From Capitulum mitella (Eukaryota; Arthropoda; Thecostraca; Pollicipedomorpha; Pollicipedidae): a stretch of DNA of 64,000 bases. A program made the position numbers and the translations under genes. Below, piece by piece: positions 1 to 11,345 of the stretch. Every line of letters starts with the position of its first letter. Positions within the stretch are counted from its first letter, which is position 1. A model generated the notes under the pieces. It was not told the DNA's origin, searched no databases, and saw nothing but the letters and a program-made list of their open reading frames with translations. The stretch is taken from contig CP099841.1 of NCBI GenBank assembly GCA_030062745.1, forward strand, positions 34,650,368 to 34,714,367, given 5' to 3'.

Positions 1-344
1 TGCGCCGTTAAGCGGCGGCTTTTCCGTGCCGGCGCGTGCTCGGCCCGCGGCGGGGGGAGGGGGGCGCCGCCTCCCAGCTGTCCGCCGCCGCCGCCGGCGG
101 ACGGTCGTCAGCTGCCGGCCCGGCGGGCGGGGCCGCTGCCGGGGCACGTGTCGACCGCCCGGCGCCGCTCCGCTCCGACCCCGGCCGCCGGGCAGACGGC
201 GAAAGCGGCGCCGGACGACCGCCGATAGAGAACTGGCCGTGACCGGCGCCGTCCGATGTCGGGCTCGGCGGCCGCCGGGAGAGGGTGGGGCCCGTCCGGC
301 CGCGGACAGTACCCGGTGTTCACCGGGCTGTCTGCCGCGCTTCT
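1..344. other. GC-rich stretch, no gene seen
   Basis: The sequence is dense in CpG and GGC/GCC words. Frames stay open here only because AT-rich stop codons are rare. I see no splice-flanked exon, RNA gene or repeat unit. Confidence 0.6.
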
Positions 345-690
345 GGAGACTACAGAAGATGACGACGGCTGACCTCAGTACACTACAGAGGGTGGAGGCT
401 CGCAGTTGTAAACTACAGCGGGTTACAGCTGACCTCGGTGCACTACAGGAGGCGGCGTCTCACATTTTTGAATTAAAGTGGTGGAGGGTGATAACAGCTG
501 ATCTCACTGGATACAGCAGGTCAGGGCTGAACTCTGTGGACTACAAAGAGTAACCTCTGACTTCTGTAGACTACAGAGGGTAATATCTGACCTCTGTAGG
601 ACTACAGTGTGGACTACAGTGGGCAACAGCTGACCTCTGTAAACCAAACCACAACGGATCACGGCTGACCTCTGTGGACTACAGCGAGTG
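345..690. repeat. Degenerate tandem repeat, core CTGACCTCTGTGGACTACAG
   Basis: About eight or nine diverged copies of the 20-bp core follow each other, for example near 369, 429, 498, 525, 556, 586, 629 and 664. They are separated by short variable linkers such as AGGGT and GGGTTA. Spacing ranges from about 28 to 60 bp, so this is an old, decayed minisatellite rather than a fresh array. It ends just before a perfect TGACGTCA at 708-715. No function is evident. Confidence 0.75.
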
Positions 691-3600
691 CGGCGGACCT
701 TGAGCTATGACGTCAGCGGAGCTGCAGCAGCGCCCGGGCGGCGGATGCGGCTAAAAGCCACGGCCGATGCGTGTCCTGCAGCGGCGCACCAGCGAACGAT
801 GGCAAAATCGGAGGTCGCCCGAATGAACCGCCCGCCAGTCTGCCATCGGCCGAGTAAATGACGCGCCGGCGCGGAGGCGGCTGGGCTCGCCGGCCGAGTC
901 CCGCCGTCTCCTTCTCGAGCGAGAGGTGGCCCAGTGCCGAGCTACCGGCGCCATTCTACGCTCCGGCGGGCCGGCCGGGCCGTCACGCCGGACCGTGACG
1001 CCGGCGGACACGCCGCCGACCGGCCTGGTACGCCGCGACCGGCGCCGCTCCCGGTGACACGGACAAATTAGAAACCGGACCGGCGTCTCGACCGCGGCCG
1101 TCCCGAGATAAACGGACCACGGCGGCAAAAACGGCCACCCAGTGACGGCCGGGGCGCCGTCACTGGCTGACGGCGTCCCATCGGCGGACACCGGACAGGC
1201 AGACGGCCTGCTCGTTATCGGCCATGGGTGCGGGGAATGTGCGGACGGTTGGACCAGGTGCGTGCTAGATACGTGGCCCGCGCCGGCTTAAGACACCTGC
1301 CGCGGACAGGTGTGCACGTCTCCCGACATCTGCCCCACGGGGGGCCACCGTCGTCGCCAGTGATGGACTCTTGTCTGCCGACGCTCGGTACGCGCAGAAC
1401 AGACGGGACGGGCCGAGCACGTCCTTGCTCCCGTGGACAGTCTTGCGAGTTACGTTTCAGGTAGACTGGGACGATCCATTCATTCCGCCCCCTGCGGGAG
1501 CTTATAAGCAGGCTGAAATGTGGCTGCTGCCAAAAGCTACTAAACCTTTCGTATCTTCCTTGTTTCTGGGAACAGCGGTGACACATCCACGACGTTTATC
1601 CATCCTTTCCACAGAGTTGCTATCAATGTCGTCTGATCTGATTCATGACCTGCTTCCGTTTCTGATTTCGTCACGCGGGAGGTGCCAGCGGCACCACTTG
1701 AGAGACTAGCTTATTTCCGGTCTTTCCTCCGTTTTCGCACCTAGCGGGGCTTCCCCGTCGCTCCATGCCGCTCCCCTGGACCCAGCCCCGGTACACGCGG
1801 ACCGACTCCCCGAACCAGCAGCCGACCAGCGAGAACGCGGTGTTCCCGTGCCGTCTCCGCGTGCAGAGCCGCGCCACTCTGCACCGACCGCCGAGGGCCG
1901 TCATTGGGCGGGATCCCTGTTCCCTACCCTGATGCCGGCGGGCCGGCTCTGAATGGACGGCGGCCGGCGGCCAACACCGCGCTGCCGGCCGCCGGCCCGC
2001 GCCGTATTACAATGATAATGGCCAACACTGGCGGCCGCCGGCGGCGCCGCCCCGCGCTCGGGCGGCGGCGTGTTTCAGCACGCGGAGCCGGCCGGATGCG
2101 GTGGCTGGCGGACGGCACCGGACTCGGCCGGGCTGCCAGTGGTCCTCTGCGGGCCGGCAGCAGCACAGCCGGCAGCCCGCCACCAGTCCCGACCACGGTC
2201 CGAGCCGGCAGATCAGCACGCGACGGCGTTCGCCGAAATCAGCCCCGGCTGTCATCGAACAGGCCGCTACAAACCCGACCACGCTCCTCAACCCCGAATA
2301 GGCTTGTACGACCGTCGATCACTGGACATTTGGTGCTGGCAATGAGTCACGACACTGCCGTACCGAGGGCTGGACAGCTCGCTCGTCGTGTCGGCAGTGG
2401 AACGCTTCGAAGGAACGCTGACAGCTGACGTCGTGATTTATTGGGCTAGTACTATGAAGTGTGCTGTTACTGTATCGCGTTTCAGTGGGCGGGTTGGGAG
2501 GTGTTCATTGGTTCTAAGAAGGGTCTCATGATAGCTGGTTCTCCGCCAGGTTAACGCCGCGATCAGAAGGACGGAGACAGCAGGATATGAGCTTGCCATC
2601 GATGAGGACTAAAACATTGTCTTAGTGAATGCTAGGAAGATTTTCCTCTGACTGTTGAACGCTCGTATAATTTGCTGGTCCCCGCACATTTCCAAAGTCC
2701 TTGTAACCTGAGCCCCAAGACTGGGTTCCATGTACCGCTACCGCTACTCAGGCCACACTGAGAACAATGCCGGCTCGGAGTCCAGTCGGTATCTTGCGAA
2801 CTAACGGGCCTGAAGTTATTATCCTGTGAACGTCTTGCCTGATATTCCTTTTTTCCGTCGGAAATTGCTGCCTTACTGGCATTACCTACTGTTGTCCTAC
2901 AAATGTCTTCGAACCGCACATACCGCGGCATTTATGGCTCGTTGGTCTCATTTTGCATGGTTGTCTCTCGCTTTTTTACCCAGTTTGCCTTGCAGAGTCC
3001 AACCAGTTCCACTCCTGCATGACATGCCACGGCTGCGTGGACTGCTACGGACGCTGTTCTTTGTGCGTCCTTGCGTGTATGCGATAAGCGTTCGACATTG
3101 ATGATGGTGTCTTCCGGAATGTTAAGCGTCTACGAAAGGCGATTCCGATGCATCGTTCACACATCTTCCCGATGCACATCGATCGGTCTCTAATATGTGG
3201 CACTCGCGGTCTTTGTGTTTTCCCAGAACTGTGTGACGTACCCAGCTCGCGAGAACGACATTCTGATAAATTACAACATCAATAATAATAATTCCCAGTC
3301 CCTCGTTATAGCCAATCCCGCAAAAGTACAGCTCACCTACTTCTTTATATTTCCTAAAGTGACGGTGGCAATGTTTTGTAGAGCAACGCATCAGAATATG
3401 AAAAGTTTTCTGAGCATATCACCTTATAAATGTCTCAATGTAATGAGACGATGAGACTGCACAACTTTACAGCAGATGTGGCTTACTGTTGCCGTGCAAG
3501 ACATTGCTCGCCCATTTGCGAGCCCTTGGTTTGAGTGTGCACAATGCGAAAGCTCATCAGCATCCGCCAGAATCACACGTAAAGCTGCGTTAACTCGCAG

Positions 3601-6136
3601 CTAATTCAGGCGGACAATTGACGTGACGACGTCCCCGCGATCCCCGGACGCCACGACACGCGTGACGCCGTGACGGCCGTGACGTACCGTGAAGCGTGAC
3701 GAGCCCGGCTGCTCCTGACCGGGCCGCGGGCTCAGGACGGGCGTGCCCGGCGCCGAGCCGCGGCCAGCCAGGCCCACCGCCTTCTCGTAGGACGAGTCTG
3801 AAACGAGAGAGCCCCGGTCAGCTGGGAGGTCCGCAGATGCCCGGCGACGGAGGGCGCGGTGTCCGCTGTCGGCCCGGCGACCGACAGCCGGGGCGGCGTC
3901 GCTCCGGAACAGGCTCCCGGTGCTTCAATAAATGACAATTTTCTCGAGGGGCGGGTCAGGCAGGAGACGGCAGGAGACGGCAGGAGTCGGAAGCTGTGAT
4001 CCAGCCGACGACCGCCTTCCGTCCGGCCGTTCGATCGCCGTCAGACGGCCTCTGCGGGCGTCACCGGCAGCCGACGTTCACCGACACCGCGGCGAAACCA
4101 GACACCGACCGCGGCGCCGGCGCCGCCTCCAAACTGGCTCGGGCCCGCCGAGCGCGCCGATACCCATCTGGCGTCCGGAGGGCGGGCGTGGCCGGCGCCG
4201 CTGCCACCAGCGGCGGCCGTCACCCGCCGCGCCCGCCGCCGACCCGCTCCGGCCGGCCGACCGGCCGACCGGCCCCGTTCTCACTCGAACGCGGCCGATC
4301 GCGCCGATTGTCCATGCATTTTTAGCGCGCGCGCGCCGACGGATGGTGACGGATGGGCTTGTCGATCGGGAGAGCGCCGGCGGCTCCGTTGCGACAGCGC
4401 GGCGGCGAGCGGCCGCCGCGGCCGACGGACAGCCGGGTCGCCGGGGTCACAGCCGTGTAATGACTGCGATTACGGGCCGTGCAGGCCGCGCCGGCGCTGA
4501 CAGGGCGCAATCGAGCCCGTCCCGGCGCCGGGCGGCCGTGGGGCTCGGGGGTCTGTCGGGGGTCAGGGCAGTTCGCTCATCCCTGGAGCTGGGCGAGAAC
4601 GGGGACAGCGCATTCAGGGCTCAGTGGGCTATGTAGGCAGCTCTGCCCATTTTGGGACGACGGAACGAAAAGATCAGTTTCGTTTCCCGATAAGCGCTTG
4701 TCAAGAATGGATCTATACGAAGTGACCCGTGCCTCTCGAAATACCTTCCAAACGTACTGCAGCAATGCTGTACGACTGAACAAAAAAAACGCCCAAAGTG
4801 CTGACCAACTTTCGACCGATTTCACGGGTACGAACAGCAAAAAGCTTGTCTAACGTCGATGACGAGAACTTCAGCGACTTCAGCCAATCCTCCCACGACG
4901 TTACTCGCCCGAGAGGGTTAATGCAAGGAAACAGCCCTCACAAAATCGGGCGGCGCCAAACGACCTACTTTTCCCAATCCCGGCCGTCCATCGTTCAATC
5001 AAACCAGTTCAAAGGCTCTCCAGTATTAGTGGGAAGGTGTCACGGCACGTTAGGAAGGCATCACGCGACATGTCACGGACCCGCCCCCCGCCAACACGCG
5101 CCGCCACCAGAGCCGGCGAGCTGCCGGCCCGCCGGGCAGACCGTGCGATCTAAGGGGCGGACCCTGCAGTCCGGAGGACAGATCGAACGACCGCAGCCTT
5201 CGTGCACACCGCGCGCTGCACACATCCATCACGGCGCAACGACGGGCGCGACACACTGTCATGGCATCATCACATTTTCGGGAGAGGCCAGCGCCCGAAA
5301 GACGGCGGGGGAAGGAATGTGGGGGGGGGGCAGTGCCAGGCATCAAAAAACCTAGGGGAGGGCTCAGCGTCCAACACGCAACGACAGGGGAGGGGGGGGG
5401 GGCGTAACCAACGCCCTACAGACGATGAAGGCATACCCGCTTTCGACGCCACGCTGCTGAGTGTCGGGAGATCAGGACGGGCGCGGACGGAGCACACTGG
5501 GGACACCGCGGCAAGGCTGGGAAGACAAGCAGCGCAGCCGGGAGACAAGCCGGGCCCAGCGTGTGCCGCAACACGACCATGAGACGGCCCCGGCGGTGAG
5601 CACGACGCTCCCGGAGATCGGACAGGGTCGAGGCTGGGGCAGGCCTGCGCCGAACGTGGTTCACGGCGCCCTAGCCCGACCGGGCCGCGAGCACCTCATC
5701 TCGCGGGATCCATTACACTCGGCGGAGATGGCGGGATCACGCCTGTGATCGATCACAGTGGCCGCGACACTGGTGTTTGTATGCAGAACGTGCGACGTCA
5801 CAAACGGCCCCAGGTGCAGTCGCATGCAGCGCTGGCGTTTGTCGGCGACACGAATTCGCCATATGCAGACGTGCCGATTCTCCGACAACACCTGCGTCCG
5901 CCCGTATTTGCATACGGAAGTCTGTTCGATCCGGTCTGAGACAGCGGCCCAGCAGCAGACGTATTCTCGTGAGGAGCGTGAAGCAGTTGCGATGTGACAA
6001 GGACGGGGATTACGCAGGGATGATCTGAACGTGAGCCGATAGACGCGAATGTGTCTCGTTCCATACAGACAGACGGCACCTTCATTTCTGGGTTCCTATC
6101 TGTGCGGTGCACCGGCATACACAAGGAGAGCATGTA
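691..6136. other. Long stretch without a recognisable gene
   Basis: GC-rich blocks (about 720-2400, 3600-4640 and 5040-5760) alternate with balanced DNA. Small items seen: a CRE-like TGACGTCA at 708-715; a cluster of GTGACG words at 3619-3700; three tandem 10-mers CAGGAGACGG (last one diverged) at 3961-3990; short GGCCGACC repeats at about 4250-4275; and G runs of 10 and 11 at 5321-5330 and 5392-5402. Frames exist on both strands but show no protein-like composition or splice-bounded exon. Confidence 0.55.
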
Positions 6137-6215
6137 CCTGGCTTCCTCGTTAGCTCGGTGGATAGCGACTCGGACCCATAATCGCGAGGTTGTGGGTTCA
6201 GATCTCGACACCGCC
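6137..6215 (+). repeat. tRNA-like sequence, probable SINE head or tRNA pseudogene
   Basis: TTAGCTCGGTGGATAGCG resembles a polymerase III A box with its D-loop. CCCATAATC resembles an anticodon loop with CAT, and GTGGGTTCAGATCTC resembles a T-arm/B box. The stems pair poorly, with a weak D-stem and only CTCG/CGAG in the anticodon arm. A working tRNA gene is therefore unlikely. Order and spacing fit a decayed tRNA or the 5' head of a tRNA-derived SINE. I could not define the 3' end of an element. Confidence 0.45.
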
Positions 6216-6325
6216 AACTCTCGATCGGCGGCACCTATGGTGTGGAATGAACACTGATCGCCCGAGTCTGAATCGCTGTGTGCCCGAAGTCCAACCAACC
6301 AAGCAATCGTTCCTGGCTAGGAAGC

Positions 6326-6472
6326 GCGCGCACCATGCCGATCAGCGCACGCACCATGCCGATTAGTGCACGCACCATGCCGATCAGTGCACGTACCACG
6401 CCGAGCAGAGCACGTACCTGGCCGATCAGCGCACGTACCTGGCCGAGCAGCGCACGTACCTGGTCGCGGCCG
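6326..6472. repeat. 21-bp minisatellite, about seven copies
   Basis: The unit is close to GCACGCACCATGCCGATCAG. Early copies read CACCATGCCGATCAG and later ones CACGTACCTGGCCGA, so the array drifts in one direction. Because 21 is a multiple of three, frames stay open on both strands and give peptides with period 7. I regard these as by-products of the array. Confidence 0.85.
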
Positions 6473-8094
6473 GAGCTGGTGCGCCCGCTTGCTGCACGGC
6501 TCCGGCGTCGGCGGCGACACGAACCGAATCCGCATCGTCGCGCCCGGTGTGCCGAGGCGGCCGGCGCCGTCCCGACTCGGCGGGCACCTCCCGGCGCCGC
6601 CGGCGCTCGGGCGGCTCTCGGTCCGGCGCTGTCTGTTGCCGGGAGGGATCGATATACAATGCCGGGGGATCGATATACAATCGGGCGCCGGGAGCGGACG
6701 CCACCCGTGCCGGGCCGGCCGCCGGCGCGGAGACGGCTCGCGTGTCGTCCGCCGGACGTGCCGCCGACTCCGCGCAGCCGGACACAGGCACGGCGTGAGC
6801 GCCACCCGCACGCGACCGGCCCGGCCGGGGCGACACAGAGCGGCAGCCGACGCCGCCGACGTGACGCGCGTGACGCGTGACGCTCGGTTTGCGGCGTGAC
6901 ACTCAGCGTCAGCGCCTTCTGCGCGGCCCGCTAGGTCCGTGCACCTCGGCCCTCCGCCCGGCACTGCGAGCTGCTCTGCCGGCTGCCGGCTGTCGGCGGC
7001 GGAGCGGCGGCGGCGCGGCCGACCAGGCTGACCCCGGCGCGGCGACTGAGGCGGCCGCCGCGGACCCGCAGCGCCCGGCCGCCGCCGCCGGAGAAAGTAC
7101 CGCGCGGCGCAGCGGCCGGTCCAGGCAGGGCCGATCGACGGCGCCCGCTGCGCCCGGCGGCACCGGCCGGCGCAGGATCGTCGACGCCGGCGGAGGACGT
7201 CTGCGACGTGACGCCGTCGTGACGCGGCCAGCCGGCCGGCGGACCTCAGCCTGCCCCATAACAGCTGTCGGCGAGCGTCGACCGTCACGCAAGCCGGGCC
7301 CCGGCCGGTCAGGGGTCACCGCCGGGTCGGGGTCATGCACGCGTCCGGCAGCCCGGCCGGCGCCACCACGTGCACTCCCGCGGCGCATAAATCGACGCCG
7401 ACGATAGCATCGGAGGTCGCTGCAGCGGCGCCCTGTCGATCGTCTCGATACGCCGCCGCCATGAGACGGAACGACGGGCCGCGCCGCGCCGGCGGTCGTC
7501 ACGGGCCGCGCCGCGCCAGCTCCGCCGTCCCGCCTCGTCCAGACGGGCCGCCGATCGACGCGCGGGAACGCAGCACCCGCAGCGCCGGGTCCGGCATCGC
7601 AGGGGCCGGCGGTCCGTCGATCACGCAGCGCCCGCGCAGGACCAGCGCCCGGGGCCCCGCGAGACGTGACGGCGACGGCATTGGGCCGCTCGTAAAGCCG
7701 CTCCGGCGGCCGGCGGCGTGACGGGCGGGCGGGACGAGCCGGCGTGCGCCGGCGCCGGCCGGCCGATAGCGCGCCGGCACGCAGGGGCGGAGCCCGCCGC
7801 CCCCGGCGACGACACTCTATGAAATTATCGCACACAGCCCGTAATGCAATGTCGGAAGTAATCAGAGCCTGTCCGTCCGGCAGAGAAACGAAAAACTGAA
7901 TGGATTCGTCGATGCTTTTATCGCAACACTGACAAAAAACGCGTAAACCGAACGGGAATGAACACAGCAAAAACGCCGGCCGTCACATGCCGATGCCGAT
8001 GGACGCGGTGACTGTAACGTGTGCCGAACACAGTTTGGCTCCAGCCGTCGGACCGTCTGGAGAACTGCCCCGCAATGGACGCCGAAAAGTCCCG
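6473..8094. other. GC-rich stretch, no gene seen
   Basis: A 16-bp direct repeat, GGGATCGATATACAAT, sits at 6645-6660 and 6666-6681 (21-bp spacing). GTGACGCG words cluster at about 6858-6898. From 6900 to 7810 the DNA is extremely GC-rich and open in several frames at once, which is a composition effect. No exon, RNA gene or transposon end was recognised. Confidence 0.55.
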
Positions 8095-8440
8095 GGTCTG
8101 GGTCTTCCAGACGTTTTAGGAGCAGTCCGTTCACGGACAGCAGACCACTGCGGACCGTTCCAAGCTGTTCCGAGCCGTTTCGGATCGTTCCGGACAGTTA
8201 TGAACTACTCCGGGCCGCCTCAAGAAATACCGGGCTGCGGATAAGACCGTTCCTGACCGTTCTGAACCGTTGCATGCCATTGTGGCACCAGCCCGTTTGC
8301 GGAGACCGGACCGCCTCTGGTCGTTCCGGAACGTTCCCGACCGTTCACGTCCCCTCCCGATCGTCTCGCGAGAATCAGTCCGCACACGTCGGAACACTCC
8401 TGGTCGTTTCTGACCGTTCTGGTCCGTTCCGGCTGCCTCG
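8095..8440. repeat. 10-bp-periodic degenerate array, core CCGTTCCGGA
   Basis: From about 8150 the sequence can be cut into successive 10-mers such as CCGTTCCAAG, CTGTTCCGAG, CCGTTTCGGA, TCGTTCCGGA and CAGTTATGAA. The phase is lost and regained to about 8430. At 8324-8340 it contains TTC-GAA-TTC-GA with 2-bp gaps, which matches the layout of a heat-shock element (alternating nTTCn/nGAAn). Whether this is a control region or a decayed minisatellite cannot be told from sequence alone. Confidence 0.65.
8324..8340. promoter_or_regulatory. Heat-shock-element-like site
   Basis: TTCCGGAACGTTCCCGA gives three full five-base units in alternating orientation plus a partial fourth, the arrangement that trimeric heat-shock factor binds. 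No gene start is recognised nearby, so function is unproven. The site may be a chance product of the surrounding 10-bp array. Confidence 0.3.
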
Positions 8441-11039
8441 GTAGGAGCGCGGGGGGGACGGGACTGCTCTGCCCGCCGCAGCCGTGCGGCACGGCGGCGC
8501 GGGCGGCGGCCGCGCGGCCTTGCACGGCGCGCAGCGTGACGTGGGAATGTCAGTCCGGCCGCGGCCGCCGACGGCGAAGGCCGCCTGGTCGGACGGGGTG
8601 ACACTGGCGATGCCGAACATCAGCGCTGGAGGGAGGAGGGAGCATGATCGGTGCGTTCGCACTTGATGTCTCACGTGCAGACACTGAGAACAGCGAGCGA
8701 CCGGTGCAATCATGGCACAGGATAGGAAACATGCGTAGAGCACTTCCGTCCGCTCTGTAATGTCCACGACATTTTTGTTCCGCACGTCTGAGGTCACGTG
8801 ACCACGTGAGTGTCGAGCCGGGCGGATGATTCTACGCGCGCGATGCACTGCGTTCGAGCTCCATGCCGGGTATTTGGTTTTTGCTACGTCCGCGGTCACA
8901 GGGCGCCGGACACGGCAGAAAAGAACGGCAGACACGGCGGAGAGGACGTCCGACAGGGCGACAGGCACGCCGACAGCGCAGCCGGCACAATCAGCGTCGA
9001 GACGCGCCGGCCCGCGGAGCCGAGCGCGCCTCCTCCCTGCTCCAGCCCGCCGGCCCGACAGCTGTCAACGGAAGCTCGATGGCCGGCCGATAGCCTCCGT
9101 TCGGCCGGCGCCGGACGACAGGTAGGACGCCCAGTCGGTCGCCGATTAACATCTCCGAACTAATCCCCGCCGAACCGACCCTTCGTGTTCCCAATGCTTT
9201 GCAGACGTGGACGGCAGGCGATGAGTGAAGTGACGACGTTTAAACAGCTGAGCGACACAACTGGAATTTAACGATGCATTCCATGGCTGCGCAACAGGAG
9301 GGTCCGTTGCCTTCGGTTTCTGAGAAGTCCAGATGTTACATGACAGCCCAGGCTGCCTCTGGATCCAGCGCTCATCGATCAAAGTCCACAATGCGTGGTC
9401 GCATTAAAAACTGGCCGCTGTTGTTTCGACGTAAAAATTCGTGGTCTTTCTTCAGATGCCTTCTCCGCGCTTTGGATTTGACCACAGCGACCATACATGA
9501 AACTCGACATTAATTCAACAGCATTTTCTAACATGGCATGTAGCAGATAAACACATTTTTCCGGACAACCAAATGTATCCGTCTAGCTGTTGCCACCGAA
9601 ACCGATGCAAACACTAACGACTATCTACATAAGGACGATGTACGCCCACCGCCAGCGGCGGGAAGGACGTGGTTGAGCCACATCAGTGGCATCGAGATAA
9701 AACCGGCTAAAGCGCACCATCAACACCAGAAAACCGAAGTGAGTCATCCGGAGCGGCCGGGGATGCCGCTTTGTACACTTTCAACATCAGGGCTTCAACC
9801 TCCAATGATGAATCGAGCCCCAGTTCTTTCATCACAGGACATCTCTGCAATGGTTGAATAAGGTCGTTCTGTTAATCGGGCACATTTCGTTCTTAGAGTA
9901 GCCATAGCTTTAGCAAAACTGTCGTGACAAGCCCGGTGCAGAGTGACTCGAAATGGAATACCGTCTACAAAGAAAATGAACAGTTCATCGCACAGCGCCA
10001 TGCATGCGCAACACCATAATGTTCATGTCGCGTTAAAGGGTAAAGAACAGGATGGTCATTTTCGACGGTCTTTACATTTAATGTCTGACCCACAGTCGGC
10101 AGCTTTGATATCATCGGGCGAGATTCAAAGGGCAATCGTATGCAGTGACAAATGGTACCTGCAAAACATAGGACTGCAAACCAATAAACACGTTACCCTC
10201 ATTTATGAAAACCAACGATTAGACTCCAAGGTCAGACTGTCTCGAAACTGGTACTTACCGAGATAGCATGGGGAGTGCAGAGGGGTTCATAAACCTTGCT
10301 TAACACCATGGATCTGCGCCCCTAGGTACAAATGATGCTGCACAACTAAACCATGCATTACCTTCCTCACGCAACCCAAACACCCCGGCAGCGATGCCCA
10401 TTGCATAATTATCACTGGGAAACAAGAGGAAGCTGGCAAAAGAACAGTGTGACCAAACCCGAAAAAGGAACGGTTTGAGGGGACAATAAACAAAATGGGC
10501 CAAACGCATACTGGCAGCCTTAGAAGAACATGCGCGTATTCTGTGAAAGTTGACGAAGCAAATACCAGTTTCGATTATACCAAAAAGTCCAAACAGAATA
10601 AAGGCTGCATTCGAAGAAGGTGCTTCATTCTCCAGCCACAAAGCCTGACAACTTTATCCTGCATGGATCACAGCTGAACACAAGTTTTAAGTGCCCAGCA
10701 ACCTGTGCCAAAGTAGTTTTACGCTGAGCCTTTCGTATTTTCAACAACCACAGATCTAACAATTAGCGCAAATCTCCAGCCAAGTGGGCAGACCGGCACT
10801 TGGTTTGGCCTGAGTCGCTGCGACAAAGCTCGGCGGATTACGCACGGGAGTGCCTTATGACGCCCGCTCGCTGTCAGCTTATGGCGAGTCTTCCCGATCA
10901 CCGCCGCTCGATCTCAGAAGCCGGCAGCGCGAGCGTGTTTGGCGCTCAGTCGGCGTCGGTTCAGACACGATCTGCCGCCGGTCCACAGGGTGAGCGGGAG
11001 CAGACCCGAACGGGGAACGAACAGACTTGTGCTGGATTC
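8441..11039. other. No gene seen
   Basis: The DNA is GC-rich to about 9130 and then balanced. I found no repeat, RNA gene or splice-bounded exon that I can support. Confidence 0.5.
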
Positions 11040-11345
11040 CGCGGAATCAGAACCGACTCAGGAATCGATTCATTTCCGGCCAGAGTCGGAACGGAATGGT
11101 TTCCACTAATAAGCGACGGAATCAGAGTCGGAGTTGAATCAAGGTGAACCATAGAATCAGAACTGGAATCGATTCCAATGGCTTAATCGTATGCAGCGGA
11201 TTTCAGCGGAGAAGATTCTGGAATCGACTCATTTCGTCGAACTGAAATCGATTTGGTTCCGGATAACCGCAATGAGTCAGAATCGGAATAGATTCAGTAG
11301 CCATGAGTCGGATTCAGAATCGATTCTCCCCGAAGTGGAATCAAG
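11040..11345. repeat. GAATC-rich degenerate repeat
   Basis: GAATC or its complement GATTC occurs at least ten times in about 300 bp, often as GGAATCGATTC, CAGAATCGATTC or GGAATCAGA. Several instances are themselves palindromic (GAATCGATTC). Similar but sparser stretches occur at about 48540-48720, 49180-49200 and 50600-50720. This looks like an old short-word array or the internal part of a repeat family. I cannot place its ends. Confidence 0.6.

Noticed and set aside
6137-6215. Functional tRNA gene with CAT anticodon
   Set aside because: D-stem, acceptor stem and T-arm do not pair well enough for a working tRNA.
6317-7970. Very long open frames on both strands (320-350 codons minus, up to 200 plus)
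   Set aside because: The region is extremely GC-rich and several frames on both strands are open at once. The translations are Arg/Ala/Pro-dominated with no domain, and no splice pattern fits. They are composition artefacts.
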